Shown: positions 51,632 to 61,083, counted from the stretch's first letter. The stretch: 64,000 nucleotides of DNA from Lachnoanaerobaculum sp. ICM7 (GCF_000287675.1 NZ_ALJL01000030.1:49366-113365), one strand, 5' to 3'. Made by a program: numbers and translations. Notes: generated by a model not told the origin, from the letters alone.

Positions 51632-52657
51632 TTATTCCCAAATAGTATGCTGTGCCCTGACACCATAATGGTGTACTGAGTTATTTTCAAAAAAATCCGC
51701 CTCAATGCTATAACTTTTCCACAGTGAGTACCCTACAGTTTGCAGTTTTAAGGTATACAAAGGACTGCGTTTATACTGATTATAATTATAAGGCTTCAAT
51801 GAAAAGATATCAGCCAGATCGCTGTTTTCAAAATCCTGAATGCTCAATGATGATAGATCTGTATCATTAAATTTTACCTGAGATAAAACCTCACTGTCAC
51901 CCGGTATCTCATAATATGTTATGGTGCAGTTTTCGAGTTTATCAGAATTTTTAAATGTAGGAGTAATACTCATAAATCCATAAGATTTTCCGTCACGAAG
52001 TAATTCTACAAGTTCACCATAGTGAAGTTGGCTGTTTCGTTTATTTACAATTTCACTGTCTGCATCTTTACCGTAAAAGGTAAAGCCGTCTGCTAAAAGA
52101 GAGGAGGCTTTTGTTTCGCCTATTACCACAGTGCTGTTATCTATTTGTATATCTAGAGGTCTTTCAGGAAGTCCCACCCTAAGCATCCATAGAGTATATA
52201 CAAGTGCAGTAACAAATATCCCGGCCATTACAGCGTTTGTCGGTGAGTAGAGTGGCCTGTAAATTCCCAATATATGAGATACAAAAAATAAAATCAGTTT
52301 TACTATAAAGTAGAATAACATTGCTATCAAAACAACTACTGCCTGCAAGCCTACACATATATAAAATGCTTTCTTGGAATTTTGTGTTTGATAATACATT
52401 ACAAAATAGAAAAAAATATTGGCTAAAATAAAACAAAGGATAAAAAAATTGGTATCCCACAATGTTGCAGGTTCTGTAAAATCCTCGTAATTGATATTGA
52501 TTTTACTTTTAAATCCTTGCCCAATCTTGTACATCCAATTTGGAACTTCAGTATTTGTTCTCACAGCTATTACAAGTTTTACATACATATAAACTGTAAA
52601 CATAAGAAGCACCAATATAAGAATACCGAGCGCTATTGAAACTATAAAAAAGGCCAT
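51632..52657 (-). CDS. four-helix membrane protein with C-terminal domain (paralogue A2)
   Basis: A 341-residue paralogue of A1. The start at 52657 (AGGGGAG upstream) matches the N-termini of the other copies better than the six-residue-longer frame. Conserved blocks: YKIGQGFKSKININYEDFTEPA after the first helix, TVVIGETKASSLLADGFTFYG, ADSEIVNKRNSQLHYGELVELL, and the terminal VRAQHTIWE. It is the first gene of the two-gene minus-strand unit. Confidence 0.65.
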   Translation of the reverse strand: MAFFIVSIALGILILVLLMFTVYMYVKLVIAVRTNTEVPNWMYKIGQGFKSKININYEDFTEPATLWDTNFFILCFILANIFFYFVMYYQTQNSKKAFYICVGLQAVVVLIAMLFYFIVKLILFFVSHILGIYRPLYSPTNAVMAGIFVTALVYTLWMLRVGLPERPLDIQIDNSTVVIGETKASSLLADGFTFYGKDADSEIVNKRNSQLHYGELVELLRDGKSYGFMSITPTFKNSDKLENCTITYYEIPGDSEVLSQVKFNDTDLSSLSIQDFENSDLADIFSLKPYNYNQYKRSPLYTLKLQTVGYSLWKSYSIEADFFENNSVHHYGVRAQHTIWE

Positions 52658-52750
52658 TGTAGCTCCCCTTTTCAAATTAAAAGTTGTATACTTATATTAT
52701 ATCATTTTGTTGTAAAATTTACGATATTTAATACTTTTATGGGGAGGAAT

Positions 52751-53134
52751 ATGGCTGTTTCATATTTTATCTATGTGACGGATAAAGAAAATAATGATTT
52801 TAATTTGGATAAGTTTAATAATGACATTAAACAAAGATTTCCTAAAGTCGGTATTTCGGTAAATGATGATGAGAACTGCCGGTACAATATTTGTTGGGAA
52901 GACTACGAGGATGAGTATGAGTTTGAAATTTGGATGCTTAAGGATAGAAGTGTATTCATGATAAATTATTTCAACTCAAAAAACAGGCTCTATGATTATG
53001 CAGATTTTATAAAATGGCTCAGAAGCTACTTCCCTTATGAAAAGGAAGTTTTATTATGTGATGAGGGATATAATAAAACTATTGTATTAAGTGAGGGAGT
53101 AGAGATAGAGGATATTTTGGAGATACTGGAGTAG
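52751..53134 (+). CDS. small hypothetical protein
   Basis: A 127-residue acidic soluble protein from ATG 52751 behind GGGGAGG. MAVSYFIYVTDKENNDFNLDKFNNDIKQRFPKVGISVNDD begins an alpha/beta pattern, followed by FEIWMLKDRSVFMINYF and a C-terminal KTIVLSEGVEIEDILEIL. The layout resembles that of the 113-residue protein at 54456, though true homology is uncertain. Small acidic proteins like this are often immunity proteins or antitoxins, but nothing here proves it. Confidence 0.5.
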   Translation: MAVSYFIYVTDKENNDFNLDKFNNDIKQRFPKVGISVNDDENCRYNICWEDYEDEYEFEIWMLKDRSVFMINYFNSKNRLYDYADFIKWLRSYFPYEKEVLLCDEGYNKTIVLSEGVEIEDILEILE

Positions 53135-53235
53135 GGGGATATAAGGTGTAAAACATATATCATTGTTACACGTTAAATAAGTAAAAGGTATTTGTATAAG
53201 TATATAAGATTAAAAAAATAATCAATGATAGGATA

Positions 53236-53279
53236 TTGACAAAAAGCAATCATAAGTGTATCTTGATTATATAAATCAA
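53236..53279 (+). promoter_or_regulatory. promoter with palindrome for the antitoxin-like gene
   Basis: TTGACA (53236-53241), 17 bp, TATCTT (53259-53264). TTGATT-ATATA-AATCAA (53263-53279) is a perfect inverted repeat covering the expected transcription start. It is a likely operator for the downstream HTH protein. The 160-bp leader to 53400 has no other feature. Confidence 0.5.
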
Positions 53280-53400
53280 AATCATATTCTCCGGGGGATA
53301 ATGTATTGATTATAGAACTGTTTTGTGATTATTATTTCATTCCATGAGCAGAAGTATCCGCTTACATACTATTTCAAGTAATAATTTGGAGGTGACTATT

Positions 53401-54408
53401 TTGTCAAAGGAGAGAAGGGATTTCTGTATCGAGTGTAGAAGAGAGACGGAATACATTTTACAAAAGAAGGATATTATAAAAAATATAAAGGATAAGGATT
53501 ATAATTTTTCAATTACTGTTGCCATATGTACGGAATGCGGTGAGGAAATGAGTGTTCCGGGACTTATAGATAAGAATATTCGAGAAATTGATGAGCAGTA
53601 TAGGGAAGCGGAGGGATTGGTATCAATCGATGACATCGAAAGGTTCATGAAAATTTATAATATAGGAAAAGGACCTCTATCTTTAGCAATTGGATTTGGA
53701 GAGGTAACTATTCCCAGATATCTGGAAGGACAGGTGCCGTCAAAAGAATATTCGGATATAATTAAATCTGCAATTTCATCCCCTGAATATATGAAAAAGA
53801 AACTTATTGAAAACAGAGAGCGAATAACAGATACAGCATATAGAAAAGCCTATAATGCAGCTGTAAGTATGGAAAGGTTATTTTCTGTTTCTGATAACAT
53901 GCTTAGGGTAATTGCATATATTTTTAAAAAGCTGGAAGAGGTAACACCTCTAATGTTACAGAAACTATTATATTTTACTCAGGGAGTATATTTAGCGTTA
54001 TATAGGAAGCCTATATTTGTGGAGGATTGTAGGGCGTGGGTACATGGGCCTGTATATCCGGAGGTTTATGAACTGTTTAGAGATTTTAAGTATAATCCTA
54101 TTGATGATGCACATTTTGCACTTTTAAGCGGAATGGAAGATACTTTGAAAGATAATGAAAAGAAAGTAATAGAGCTTGTTGTAAATACATTTGGAATATA
54201 TAGTGGAAAGGTATTGGAGAAGATTACACACAATGAGTCCCCTTGGAAGGAAGCACGAATAGGATATGGTGAAAGTATTCCTTCAAATGAGCTTTTGTCA
54301 AAAGATCAAATAATGAATTATTATATTCAGACAAATAATAAATATGGAATAGATACAGAAGATGGTCTACGTAAATATATTAATGATATGTTGAATAATA
54401 TATTCTAA
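53401..54408 (+). CDS. MqsA-type zinc/HTH protein fused to a Panacea (SocA-like) antitoxin domain
   Basis: A 335-residue protein; TTG 53401 with GGAGGTG eight bases upstream is preferred over the unsupported ATG 53344. Residues ~6-65 have CIEC ... CTEC, the zinc-binding part of MqsA-like antitoxins. Residues ~75-135 are an HTH (SIDDIERFMKIYNIGKGPLSLAIGFGEVTIPRYLEG). Residues ~170-335 match Panacea/SocA (MLQKLLYFTQGVYLALYRKPIFVEDCRAWVHGPVYPEVY). Panacea domains neutralise many unrelated toxins (PanAT systems). No standard toxin is obvious nearby; the 52751 or 54456 products are the candidates. Confidence 0.78.
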   Translation: MSKERRDFCIECRRETEYILQKKDIIKNIKDKDYNFSITVAICTECGEEMSVPGLIDKNIREIDEQYREAEGLVSIDDIERFMKIYNIGKGPLSLAIGFGEVTIPRYLEGQVPSKEYSDIIKSAISSPEYMKKKLIENRERITDTAYRKAYNAAVSMERLFSVSDNMLRVIAYIFKKLEEVTPLMLQKLLYFTQGVYLALYRKPIFVEDCRAWVHGPVYPEVYELFRDFKYNPIDDAHFALLSGMEDTLKDNEKKVIELVVNTFGIYSGKVLEKITHNESPWKEARIGYGESIPSNELLSKDQIMNYYIQTNNKYGIDTEDGLRKYINDMLNNIF

Positions 54409-54455
54409 AAATCAGAAAAAATGAGATAGAATATTTTACAGGTATAGGTGAAAAA

Positions 54456-54797
54456 ATGATTACAGGTATCGACTACATCTTATATACTGATAAAGATAAG
54501 GATACTTTTATAGAAAAAATAAAAGAAAGTATTACATTTTGGAAAAATCCATATATTGCCATTGATAATGAAGATGAAACAACGGATATTTTTGTTTCTC
54601 GAGATGAGGAAATGTTTCGGTTGATGGACGAAAAGGGCTTTTACGTGGAGGAATTGTCTGGTGAAGGACCATTTTTATTGATTTTTAACAGTGGATATTC
54701 ATCAAAGGAAAATAGAGTGACTTTGGTGCTTTCTGAAGAAACTGACAAGTCAAAATTCTCCAAGCTGATATTTAACACGATTAAATCTATTTTATAA
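54456..54797 (+). CDS. small hypothetical protein, possible partner of the Panacea antitoxin
   Basis: A 113-residue protein: GIDYILYTDKDKDTFIEKIKESITFW, then DIFVSRDEEMFRLMDEKGFYVEEL, FLLIFNSGYSSKENRVTLVLSEE. Mixed alpha/beta, no motif that I recognise, no signal peptide. It follows the Panacea gene by 47 bp and has AGGTGAAA as ribosome-binding site. Toxin, immunity or unrelated roles are all open. Confidence 0.5.
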   Translation: MITGIDYILYTDKDKDTFIEKIKESITFWKNPYIAIDNEDETTDIFVSRDEEMFRLMDEKGFYVEELSGEGPFLLIFNSGYSSKENRVTLVLSEETDKSKFSKLIFNTIKSIL

Positions 54798-54821
54798 TGT
54801 GGAAGGACGGTGAGTTACATT

Positions 54822-56261
54822 ATGGAGAAAAAAGTAGAATTAAAAGAAATTATAAATAAACAAAGAGATTTCTTTAACACAAATGCAACTAAGTCGGTTA
54901 AATACAGGATAAAGATGTTGCAAAGGTTAAAGGAGGCAATCAGAAATAATGAGGCAGCAATCCTTTCCGCTTTATATAAGGATCTTTTAAAGTCTAGAGC
55001 TGAGGCATATATGAGTGAACTTGCAATAGTTTATGCGGAGATAAATGAGGCTTTAAAAAATGTAAGAAAGTGGAGCAGGCCGGAGAAGGTAAAAGGAACT
55101 ATAGCTACATTTCCGGCAAAGAATTATATATACTCTGAGCCTTATGGAGTGGTGCTTATTATGGCACCTTGGAATTACCCCTTCAATTTGGCTATAGCAC
55201 CGCTTGTAGCGGCAATAGCGGCAGGAAACACAGCCATTATCAAATGCTCAAAAGAGAGTGTTTATACCTCAAAAGTTATTAAATACATTATAAATGAAGC
55301 TTTCGGTTCAAATTATATTTTCTGTGTGGATGAAGATATAGATTATGATGAGCTTCTACATCAAAGATATGATTATATATTCTTTACAGGAAGTCAAAGA
55401 GTAGGAAAGATTGTAATGAATATAGCGAGCAATAACCTTATACCGGTTTCTTTGGAGCTTGGAGGAAAGAGTCCTTGCATTATAGATGAGACAGCCGATA
55501 TTAAACTTGCTGCAAGGCGAGTACTGTGGGGGAAACTGCTTAATGCCGGACAGACCTGTGTGTCTGTTGATTATGTGTTAATACATAGCAGTGTTAAGGA
55601 CAGATTTATAAAGTATCTGCAAAAAGAAATAAAGAGAAGATATCCTAATGCATTAAATAATGATACTTATCCGAGAATAATAAATGAGCATCATTATAAA
55701 AGATTGATGAATTTAATAAAATCAGAGGACAGTATAATAGGTGGCAGAGGTGATGATGTAGTTCATAGATTAGAGCCTACTATTTTACCTGATGTGGATT
55801 TTGACCATGAAATTATGAAAGAAGAGATATTCGGACCGGTGCTTCCAATCATAGAATATGACGATATCAATAATGTAATAAGGATAATAAAAGAGCATGA
55901 TAAGCCTTTGGCATGCTATGTATTTACAAGGGATAAATATATTGCAAAACATATTATAAAGAGTATTTCATACGGTGGCGGATGCATAAATGATGTTATT
56001 CTGCAAGTATCAAATCATTATATGCCATTTGGAGGAGTAGGAAGCAGCGGAATAGGTTCGTATCATGGAAAATTTGGATTCGATACATTCAGCCATAAAA
56101 AGAGTATTGTATGGAGTAATACAATATTCGACTTACCACTGAGGTATGCACCGTTTAATCCGGTAAAATTTAGAATGCTGAAAAAATATTGGAATCATTT
56201 AATGATTCAAAAAATTAGAAAACCGGAGATAAAATATGGCTTATACCAAGGAAAACTTTGA
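54822..56261 (+). CDS. aldehyde dehydrogenase, ALDH3-like
   Basis: A 479-residue protein from ATG 54822 (a GTG at 54810 is possible). NAD(P)-binding segment VLIMAPWNYPFNLAIAPLVAAIAAGNTAIIK, GSQRVGKIVMNIA, the catalytic-base Glu in LELGGKSPCI and the nucleophile Cys in NAGQTCVSVDYVL are all present. The C-terminal MPFGGVGSSGIGSYHGKFGFDTFSHKKSI is typical of class 3 enzymes. It oxidises medium- or long-chain aldehydes. A C-terminal hydrophobic tail of the membrane-bound form is absent. It overlaps the next gene by 26 bp. Confidence 0.9.
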   Translation: MEKKVELKEIINKQRDFFNTNATKSVKYRIKMLQRLKEAIRNNEAAILSALYKDLLKSRAEAYMSELAIVYAEINEALKNVRKWSRPEKVKGTIATFPAKNYIYSEPYGVVLIMAPWNYPFNLAIAPLVAAIAAGNTAIIKCSKESVYTSKVIKYIINEAFGSNYIFCVDEDIDYDELLHQRYDYIFFTGSQRVGKIVMNIASNNLIPVSLELGGKSPCIIDETADIKLAARRVLWGKLLNAGQTCVSVDYVLIHSSVKDRFIKYLQKEIKRRYPNALNNDTYPRIINEHHYKRLMNLIKSEDSIIGGRGDDVVHRLEPTILPDVDFDHEIMKEEIFGPVLPIIEYDDINNVIRIIKEHDKPLACYVFTRDKYIAKHIIKSISYGGGCINDVILQVSNHYMPFGGVGSSGIGSYHGKFGFDTFSHKKSIVWSNTIFDLPLRYAPFNPVKFRMLKKYWNHLMIQKIRKPEIKYGLYQGKL

Positions 56262-56682
56262 AGAATGGATAATTCTTATAGACTCTAAAATGGAGTATTT
56301 TACAGATGTATTTGCAAAAGAAAATAATTTAAAACTTGACTACAGTATAGAGTCACTTGACGAGATTGAAAATTGGATCCTAACTAATTACAGAGAAATA
56401 AAGGATTTGATAAATGACACTAAGACTTTAGACTATTTGACGGTATATATTGGTGAGACTTTCAGGAAACATATAGGTGGAGAGTGGTTTATAGATTTAA
56501 AAAATAAAAAGAATGCATACTATTCCATGCCTGTTTTGACAAGTCCTGATTACATAGGAGAGAGCTATATAGCACCGATGACATTTGCAACTGCATGTAT
56601 CAACAGAAAAACGGGCAATTATATAAGTACCATACTGAAAAACTGTTTGGAAGATATGGGAAAGCAGGGCCTAATTCTTTAG
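56236..56682 (+). CDS. hypothetical protein, paralogue B1
   Basis: A 148-residue soluble protein starting within the end of the aldehyde dehydrogenase gene. Blocks: MAYTKENFEEWIILIDSKME, DEIENWILTNY, DYLTVYIGETFRKHIGGEWFID, NKKNAYYSMPVLTSPDYIG, MTFATACINRK. A near-identical paralogue is at 58608. The GETFRKHIGGEW segment is familiar from uncharacterised proteins, but I cannot name the family. The two copies suggest recent duplication in this region. Confidence 0.65.
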   Translation: MAYTKENFEEWIILIDSKMEYFTDVFAKENNLKLDYSIESLDEIENWILTNYREIKDLINDTKTLDYLTVYIGETFRKHIGGEWFIDLKNKKNAYYSMPVLTSPDYIGESYIAPMTFATACINRKTGNYISTILKNCLEDMGKQGLIL

Positions 56683-56691
56683 AAGATATAT

Positions 56692-56743
56692 TACTGCCGG
56701 AGCCTTACGTGATCCACATGGGTTGCGTCAGGCTCCGGCAGTA
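56692..56743. terminator. long GC-rich bidirectional hairpin terminator
   Basis: TACTGCCGGAGCCT (56692-56705) and AGGCTCCGGCAGTA (56730-56743) are perfect 14-bp arms. The loop extends the stem by G-U-rich pairing (ACGTGATCC with GGGTTGCGT) around ACAT. It separates converging genes. Its GC richness stands out in this genome. Confidence 0.75.
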
Positions 56744-56755
56744 TTTATATCTTTA

Positions 56756-58363
56756 TTATCTGAATATAGTGCTAAATGAACTTGTACTATTTTTTACAAA
56801 GCCCTTTACATCACTGTCTATATCTTTAAGCTTTCCGTTTAAATATTGCTTCAAAACACCTGTTTCTTTGCTTTCGTCATAATCTGTTAAAAAATAGGTT
56901 TTGTCGAATTTTTCATTTTCCGGAAGGGATCCGTTATAATCCTTTACATTTTCAGCAACTATAGTATCTTTGCCGTTTTCAAAAATATGATAAGTATAAT
57001 TATGATCTTCATATGAAGTTTGAGAGAGTGTGTCAGCATATATAATATAACTCTCAGTACCGTTATTTTCTAAATGTGCCGGTGAATAATACTTGCCTAC
57101 ATTTTCATTGATAATATTTTTATCCAGGAATAAAGAATAGTAGTCATTCCCTTTGATTTTTGCTTTATATAACAAATCATCGTTTTCCGCTTTAGAGTCT
57201 TGTGAATAAGCAAAATCTAAAAAATCAGTTACATTATCATTTACAAGTTCAATTTCCCCTTTTTTACTTCCTTCTAAAGCGACTTTCCAAAGCTTCTTAT
57301 TTTCTTCAGAGAAAAAATACCAATATTTTGATTTAGAAGGGTGTGCTTCTTGTAGTCTGTACATGTCGTCATCGTCTTCTATATCTTCATACTCTCCCAG
57401 TGTTTCACCATTCTGTGCTACTTTTAGAATGATTTTGCCTTCAGAGTTTTTTTCTGTGTATGCCAGAAAATTTTCTTTTATATTAAATTTTACAAATTTT
57501 ATAAATGAATCACTGACTAATTCCTCATTGCCGTTAAAGTCAAATCTATAGAGGGATGTCGGTTCATCAGCTTTTGACGCATAGATGACTTTATCAGAAG
57601 AATAAGCAACGCTATTATATGGTTCGTCAATACCTTTTACTATTTCTTTTGAGTTTCCATCTTCCAACTTGTATATTGTATTATCCTTAAAATAGCATAT
57701 TGAATCAAGTTCAAAAGAATAATCGAAAGAATTTATATTAAAATCTGAATATACAGTGTTATTACCTGTATATATATCGATTAAATATACATTCATCAAT
57801 TTTTCTTTGTCATAAGTGCGCTTACCCGGAACAATTAAAAGCTTATCCTGAGCCTTAGAAAGTATGTATTTTATTTCTTCTTCGCCCTCTTCTTTAAAGA
57901 GACTGACCGCTTTACCACCTTTATATAAAAACAGCTCTTTATTTGAAATATAGAGTATATCACCATTTTTTAAGGCTGAATGTACTGTAACATTGTCAGC
58001 TACCTTAGTCCGTTTTGTAGGTTTTTTATATGTCGATATATATAGAGTATAGGTTTCACCGTCATAATCTGAAAATGAACAAAATTGATCTAATTTTTTG
58101 TTATATCCATTTATAGAAAACTTTTCCATAACACTTCCGTTAGATGTACAAGGTCCCAAGTCTATAATTTCGGAGTTATCATAGCGAGCCATATACAAAT
58201 TATCTCCCTTTAAATAAAGAGAAAACTTATTGGAACTTGTACTTTTTTGAGATTCCGCCTTGGATTTTTTACCTGCTGAGCAGGCTGATGCAAATATAGC
58301 CAAGAGACATATGGCTAAAAAACAGAAAATAACGGGAAGTTTCGATGTGAGTTTTTTGAACAT
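56756..58363 (-). CDS. large lipoprotein with a propeller-like domain
   Basis: A 535-residue protein with a signal peptide and lipobox ASACSAG (Cys ~28), ATG preceded by ATGGAGGTG. A Ser/Lys tether is followed by repeated strand pairs with YL/LYI..D motifs (KFSLYLKGDNLYMARYD, KKLWKVALEGSKKGEIEL, YIIYADTLSQTSY), resembling DUF5050 or TolB-type propellers. It acts on the outer face of the membrane. Function unknown. It reads convergently with the B1 gene. Confidence 0.7.
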   Translation of the reverse strand: MFKKLTSKLPVIFCFLAICLLAIFASACSAGKKSKAESQKSTSSNKFSLYLKGDNLYMARYDNSEIIDLGPCTSNGSVMEKFSINGYNKKLDQFCSFSDYDGETYTLYISTYKKPTKRTKVADNVTVHSALKNGDILYISNKELFLYKGGKAVSLFKEEGEEEIKYILSKAQDKLLIVPGKRTYDKEKLMNVYLIDIYTGNNTVYSDFNINSFDYSFELDSICYFKDNTIYKLEDGNSKEIVKGIDEPYNSVAYSSDKVIYASKADEPTSLYRFDFNGNEELVSDSFIKFVKFNIKENFLAYTEKNSEGKIILKVAQNGETLGEYEDIEDDDDMYRLQEAHPSKSKYWYFFSEENKKLWKVALEGSKKGEIELVNDNVTDFLDFAYSQDSKAENDDLLYKAKIKGNDYYSLFLDKNIINENVGKYYSPAHLENNGTESYIIYADTLSQTSYEDHNYTYHIFENGKDTIVAENVKDYNGSLPENEKFDKTYFLTDYDESKETGVLKQYLNGKLKDIDSDVKGFVKNSTSSFSTIFR

Positions 58364-58607
58364 AAATTCACCTCCATAAATTTTGATTTAATTTTACTAT
58401 ATATTTATACAAAAATCTATTTATAATTTTGCTAAATATACTTAAAAATTTTGAGTTTATAAATTATATTTACGTTAATCTAATGTATAAGAAATATATT
58501 GTATTTACATCTATGTATGATTATACTAAATAGGAAGATATATTCAATTATAGAGTATTGAGTGAGTTGGAGAATATTTATATGAATTAGGAAAGTTGGA
58601 TATAAAA

Positions 58608-59042
58608 ATGGCTTATACGAAAGAAAACTTTGAAGAATGGATAATTCTTATAGACTCTAAAATGGAGTATTTTACAGATGCATTTGCGGGGGAGAATAAT
58701 TTAAAACTGGACTACAGTATAGAGTCGCTGGATGAGATTGAAAATTGGATTCTCACTAATTACAGTGAGATAAAGGACTTGATAGGTGATGCCAAAAACC
58801 TTGACTATTTGACGGTATATATCGGTGAGACCTTCAGGAAGTATATAGGTGGAGAATGGTTTATAGATTTGAAAAATAAAAAGAATGCATACTACTCCAT
58901 GCCTGTTTTGACAAGTCCTGATTATATAGGAGAAGTATACAAAGCTCCAATGACATATGCGACTGCATGTATCAACAGAAAAAAGGGCAATTATATCAGC
59001 ACAATACTGAAAAACTGTATGGAAAATATGAATATTAGATAA
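58608..59042 (+). CDS. hypothetical protein, paralogue B2
   Basis: A 144-residue protein, about 85-90% identical by eye to B1 at 56236. It shares the MAYTKENFEEWIILIDSKMEYF start, so ATG 58608 is preferred over a start four codons earlier. It ends ENMNIR, without the GKQGL tail of B1. The 244 bp before it (58364-58607) hold a weak promoter-like AT-rich region and nothing else. Confidence 0.65.
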   Translation: MAYTKENFEEWIILIDSKMEYFTDAFAGENNLKLDYSIESLDEIENWILTNYSEIKDLIGDAKNLDYLTVYIGETFRKYIGGEWFIDLKNKKNAYYSMPVLTSPDYIGEVYKAPMTYATACINRKKGNYISTILKNCMENMNIR

Positions 59043-59054
59043 TCTGGTATAAAA

Positions 59055-59087
59055 AAGGGAAAGCCGTTTAAGCTTTCCCTTTTTTTA
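59055..59087. terminator. bidirectional terminator
   Basis: AAGGGAAAGC (59055-59064) and GCTTTCCCTT (59072-59081) are perfect arms, flanked by A6 on the left and T7 on the right. It serves B2 on the plus strand and the A3 membrane-protein gene on the minus strand. Confidence 0.85.
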
Positions 59088-60107
59088 TTCCCATATAGTA
59101 TGTTGTGCCATAACAGTGTAGTATGAAAGACTGTTATCGGAGTTAAAATCAGCTTCTATACGATAGCGTTTCCAAAGAGAATAGTCATGAGTTTGCAATG
59201 TAAGTACAAAATAATAAGGACCTTTCATCTCATCATAATCTATAGGATGCAGTGAAAAAATATCTATCAAATCTTCATTTTCAAAGTCACTAAGCTGTAA
59301 ATCCGACAGCGCTACGTTGTTAATCTTTACAGCAGACAAATTCGTATCATCCGGTGTAACCTTAAATGATGTTACAGTACAGTTTTTAAGCTCATCCGAA
59401 TCCTTCCATGTAGGTGTGACACATACATGACCGAAAGACTTTTCACCAAGATACAATTCCAAATATTCTCCATAGGAAAAGTGGTCACTTCGAGTATTTA
59501 TAATTTCACTGTCTGCATTTTTTCCTTTAAATGTAAAGCCGTTATCAAGAAGAGTGGATGCCTTTGTTGAACCGATAATCACATTAGTTTCTGCTATCTG
59601 CACATTTACCGGTTTAGCCGGAATACCTGCTATAGATATAAAAAAAGTAAATGCAAATGAGTAGAAAAACATAAGTATATCAAACGCATTGGTAGTTGAG
59701 TAAGAATATTTCGTACGGTATGAGGGTATCAAAAAACGTATAAGCGGTCTAATAATTCCGGAAAGTATTATCGCAGCTATAATTACAGCAAACTGCATTT
59801 GTAAACAGGAAAAAATTGCTTTTCCAATATTGTGTAATTTGAAATAATTCACACCGGTAACTATTATATTAACTAAAATAATACACACCATAAAAACGCT
59901 CGCCTCTATCATTGCGGGCCTATCTGTAATGTCGTCATATTGAACAGCCCTCCTTGTAATCTGGATATGACCTAAAGTATATATCCATTTAGGGAGCTTC
60001 TTAAAAGTGCAAACAGCTATCAGCAGTCTGAAGTATATATAAACAGCTAAAATAAAGCAAAGCAGTGAAAATATACCAAATCCCAATGTAGATATAAAAA
60101 ATCCCAT
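59085..60107 (-). CDS. four-helix membrane protein with C-terminal domain (paralogue A3)
   Basis: A 340-residue paralogue of A1 and A2: NVIIGSTKASTLLDNGFTFKG, ADSEIINTRSDHFSYGEYLELY, EKSFGHVCVTPTWKDSDEL, and VMAQHTIWE at the C-terminus. It is more diverged in the membrane part (ITRRAVQYDDITDRPA). The ribosome-binding site AGAGGAGA precedes the ATG on the minus strand. Monocistronic. Confidence 0.65.
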   Translation of the reverse strand: MGFFISTLGFGIFSLLCFILAVYIYFRLLIAVCTFKKLPKWIYTLGHIQITRRAVQYDDITDRPAMIEASVFMVCIILVNIIVTGVNYFKLHNIGKAIFSCLQMQFAVIIAAIILSGIIRPLIRFLIPSYRTKYSYSTTNAFDILMFFYSFAFTFFISIAGIPAKPVNVQIAETNVIIGSTKASTLLDNGFTFKGKNADSEIINTRSDHFSYGEYLELYLGEKSFGHVCVTPTWKDSDELKNCTVTSFKVTPDDTNLSAVKINNVALSDLQLSDFENEDLIDIFSLHPIDYDEMKGPYYFVLTLQTHDYSLWKRYRIEADFNSDNSLSYYTVMAQHTIWE

Positions 60108-60249
60108 TATATTTATCTCCTCTGATTATGTAAAAGTATTAAAAAATCATGTGTTATTATAGCACTTTATGTATTGATATTGTAGATGTAAAGGAATAGT
60201 ATATAAAATTGGGTATGCTGAAGAGTTTTAGACGGAAAGGAAATAAAGT

Positions 60250-61083
60250 ATGAATATATTATTACAGGAAAGTGCCGATATTTTAAAAGAATATTTTGGA
60301 GAGAGACTGGATAAAATGGTAGTTGAAAGAGCGGTGTTCGGACTGTTCTTTTCAGGAGTAAAATTAAGTACAGGTCATGGAGGGCTTTGTTTTACTCCCG
60401 TTAAGGAGATTCCTGAGGCTGTATGCTGTCCAAGCTCCGCAAAGGCTATGCCTCTATCAGGTAAACTCAGTGGAAGGAGTGTAAAAAGTTATTTGGATGA
60501 TCTTTCACATGCAAATATTCTCAGAAAGACACTGGCCATTGCAACACTAAATGCACTTTCAGCCTGTTACTGGGAGGAAAATAAGAGTTTGGAGTATAAA
60601 ATAGAGTTGGATGTAGACTCTTTTGATGTGATGGAGGTTCACCAAGGCAAAAAAAGTGTTGTAATAGGTGCATTGGTGCCGATGCTTAAAAAGCTTCTTG
60701 CGGCAGATGCAGATTTTAAAGTTTTAGAGATGGACTCACGTACTCTAAAGGGCAAGGAGTTGGAGCATTTTGCAACTGCAAAGAATGCGAATATGTATCT
60801 GCCGGATTCCGACCTTGATGTTATTACAGGCGTTACTATTCTTAATGATACATTACCTGATTTACTGGCTATGTGTAAACCCGGTGCCGATATTTTGGTC
60901 ACAGGTCCGACTGCCGGTATGATACCTGACGCTTTCTTTAAAAGAGGTGTGACTGTGATGGGCGGTATCTTGGTGACGAAACCTGATGAGCTGCTTGATG
61001 TTATAAGTGAGGGTGGCTCAGGTTATCATTTCTTCGGAAAGAGCGCCGAAAGAATAGTAATTTACAACAAGCAGGGTATGTAA
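60250..61083 (+). CDS. DUF364/DUF4213-type putative heavy-metal chelation protein
   Basis: A 277-residue protein. The N-terminal DUF4213-like part has FGLFFSGVKLSTGHGGLCFTP and PLSGKLSGRSVKSYL; the C-terminal Rossmann-like DUF364 has VVIGALVPMLKKL, DLDVITGVTILNDTLPDLLAMC, DILVTGPTAGMIPDAFFKRGVTVMGG and YHFFGKSAERIVI. Crystal structures of the family suggest binding of a metal or small cofactor, with no known enzyme activity. It has GGAAAGGAAA as ribosome-binding site. Confidence 0.8.
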   Translation: MNILLQESADILKEYFGERLDKMVVERAVFGLFFSGVKLSTGHGGLCFTPVKEIPEAVCCPSSAKAMPLSGKLSGRSVKSYLDDLSHANILRKTLAIATLNALSACYWEENKSLEYKIELDVDSFDVMEVHQGKKSVVIGALVPMLKKLLAADADFKVLEMDSRTLKGKELEHFATAKNANMYLPDSDLDVITGVTILNDTLPDLLAMCKPGADILVTGPTAGMIPDAFFKRGVTVMGGILVTKPDELLDVISEGGSGYHFFGKSAERIVIYNKQGM

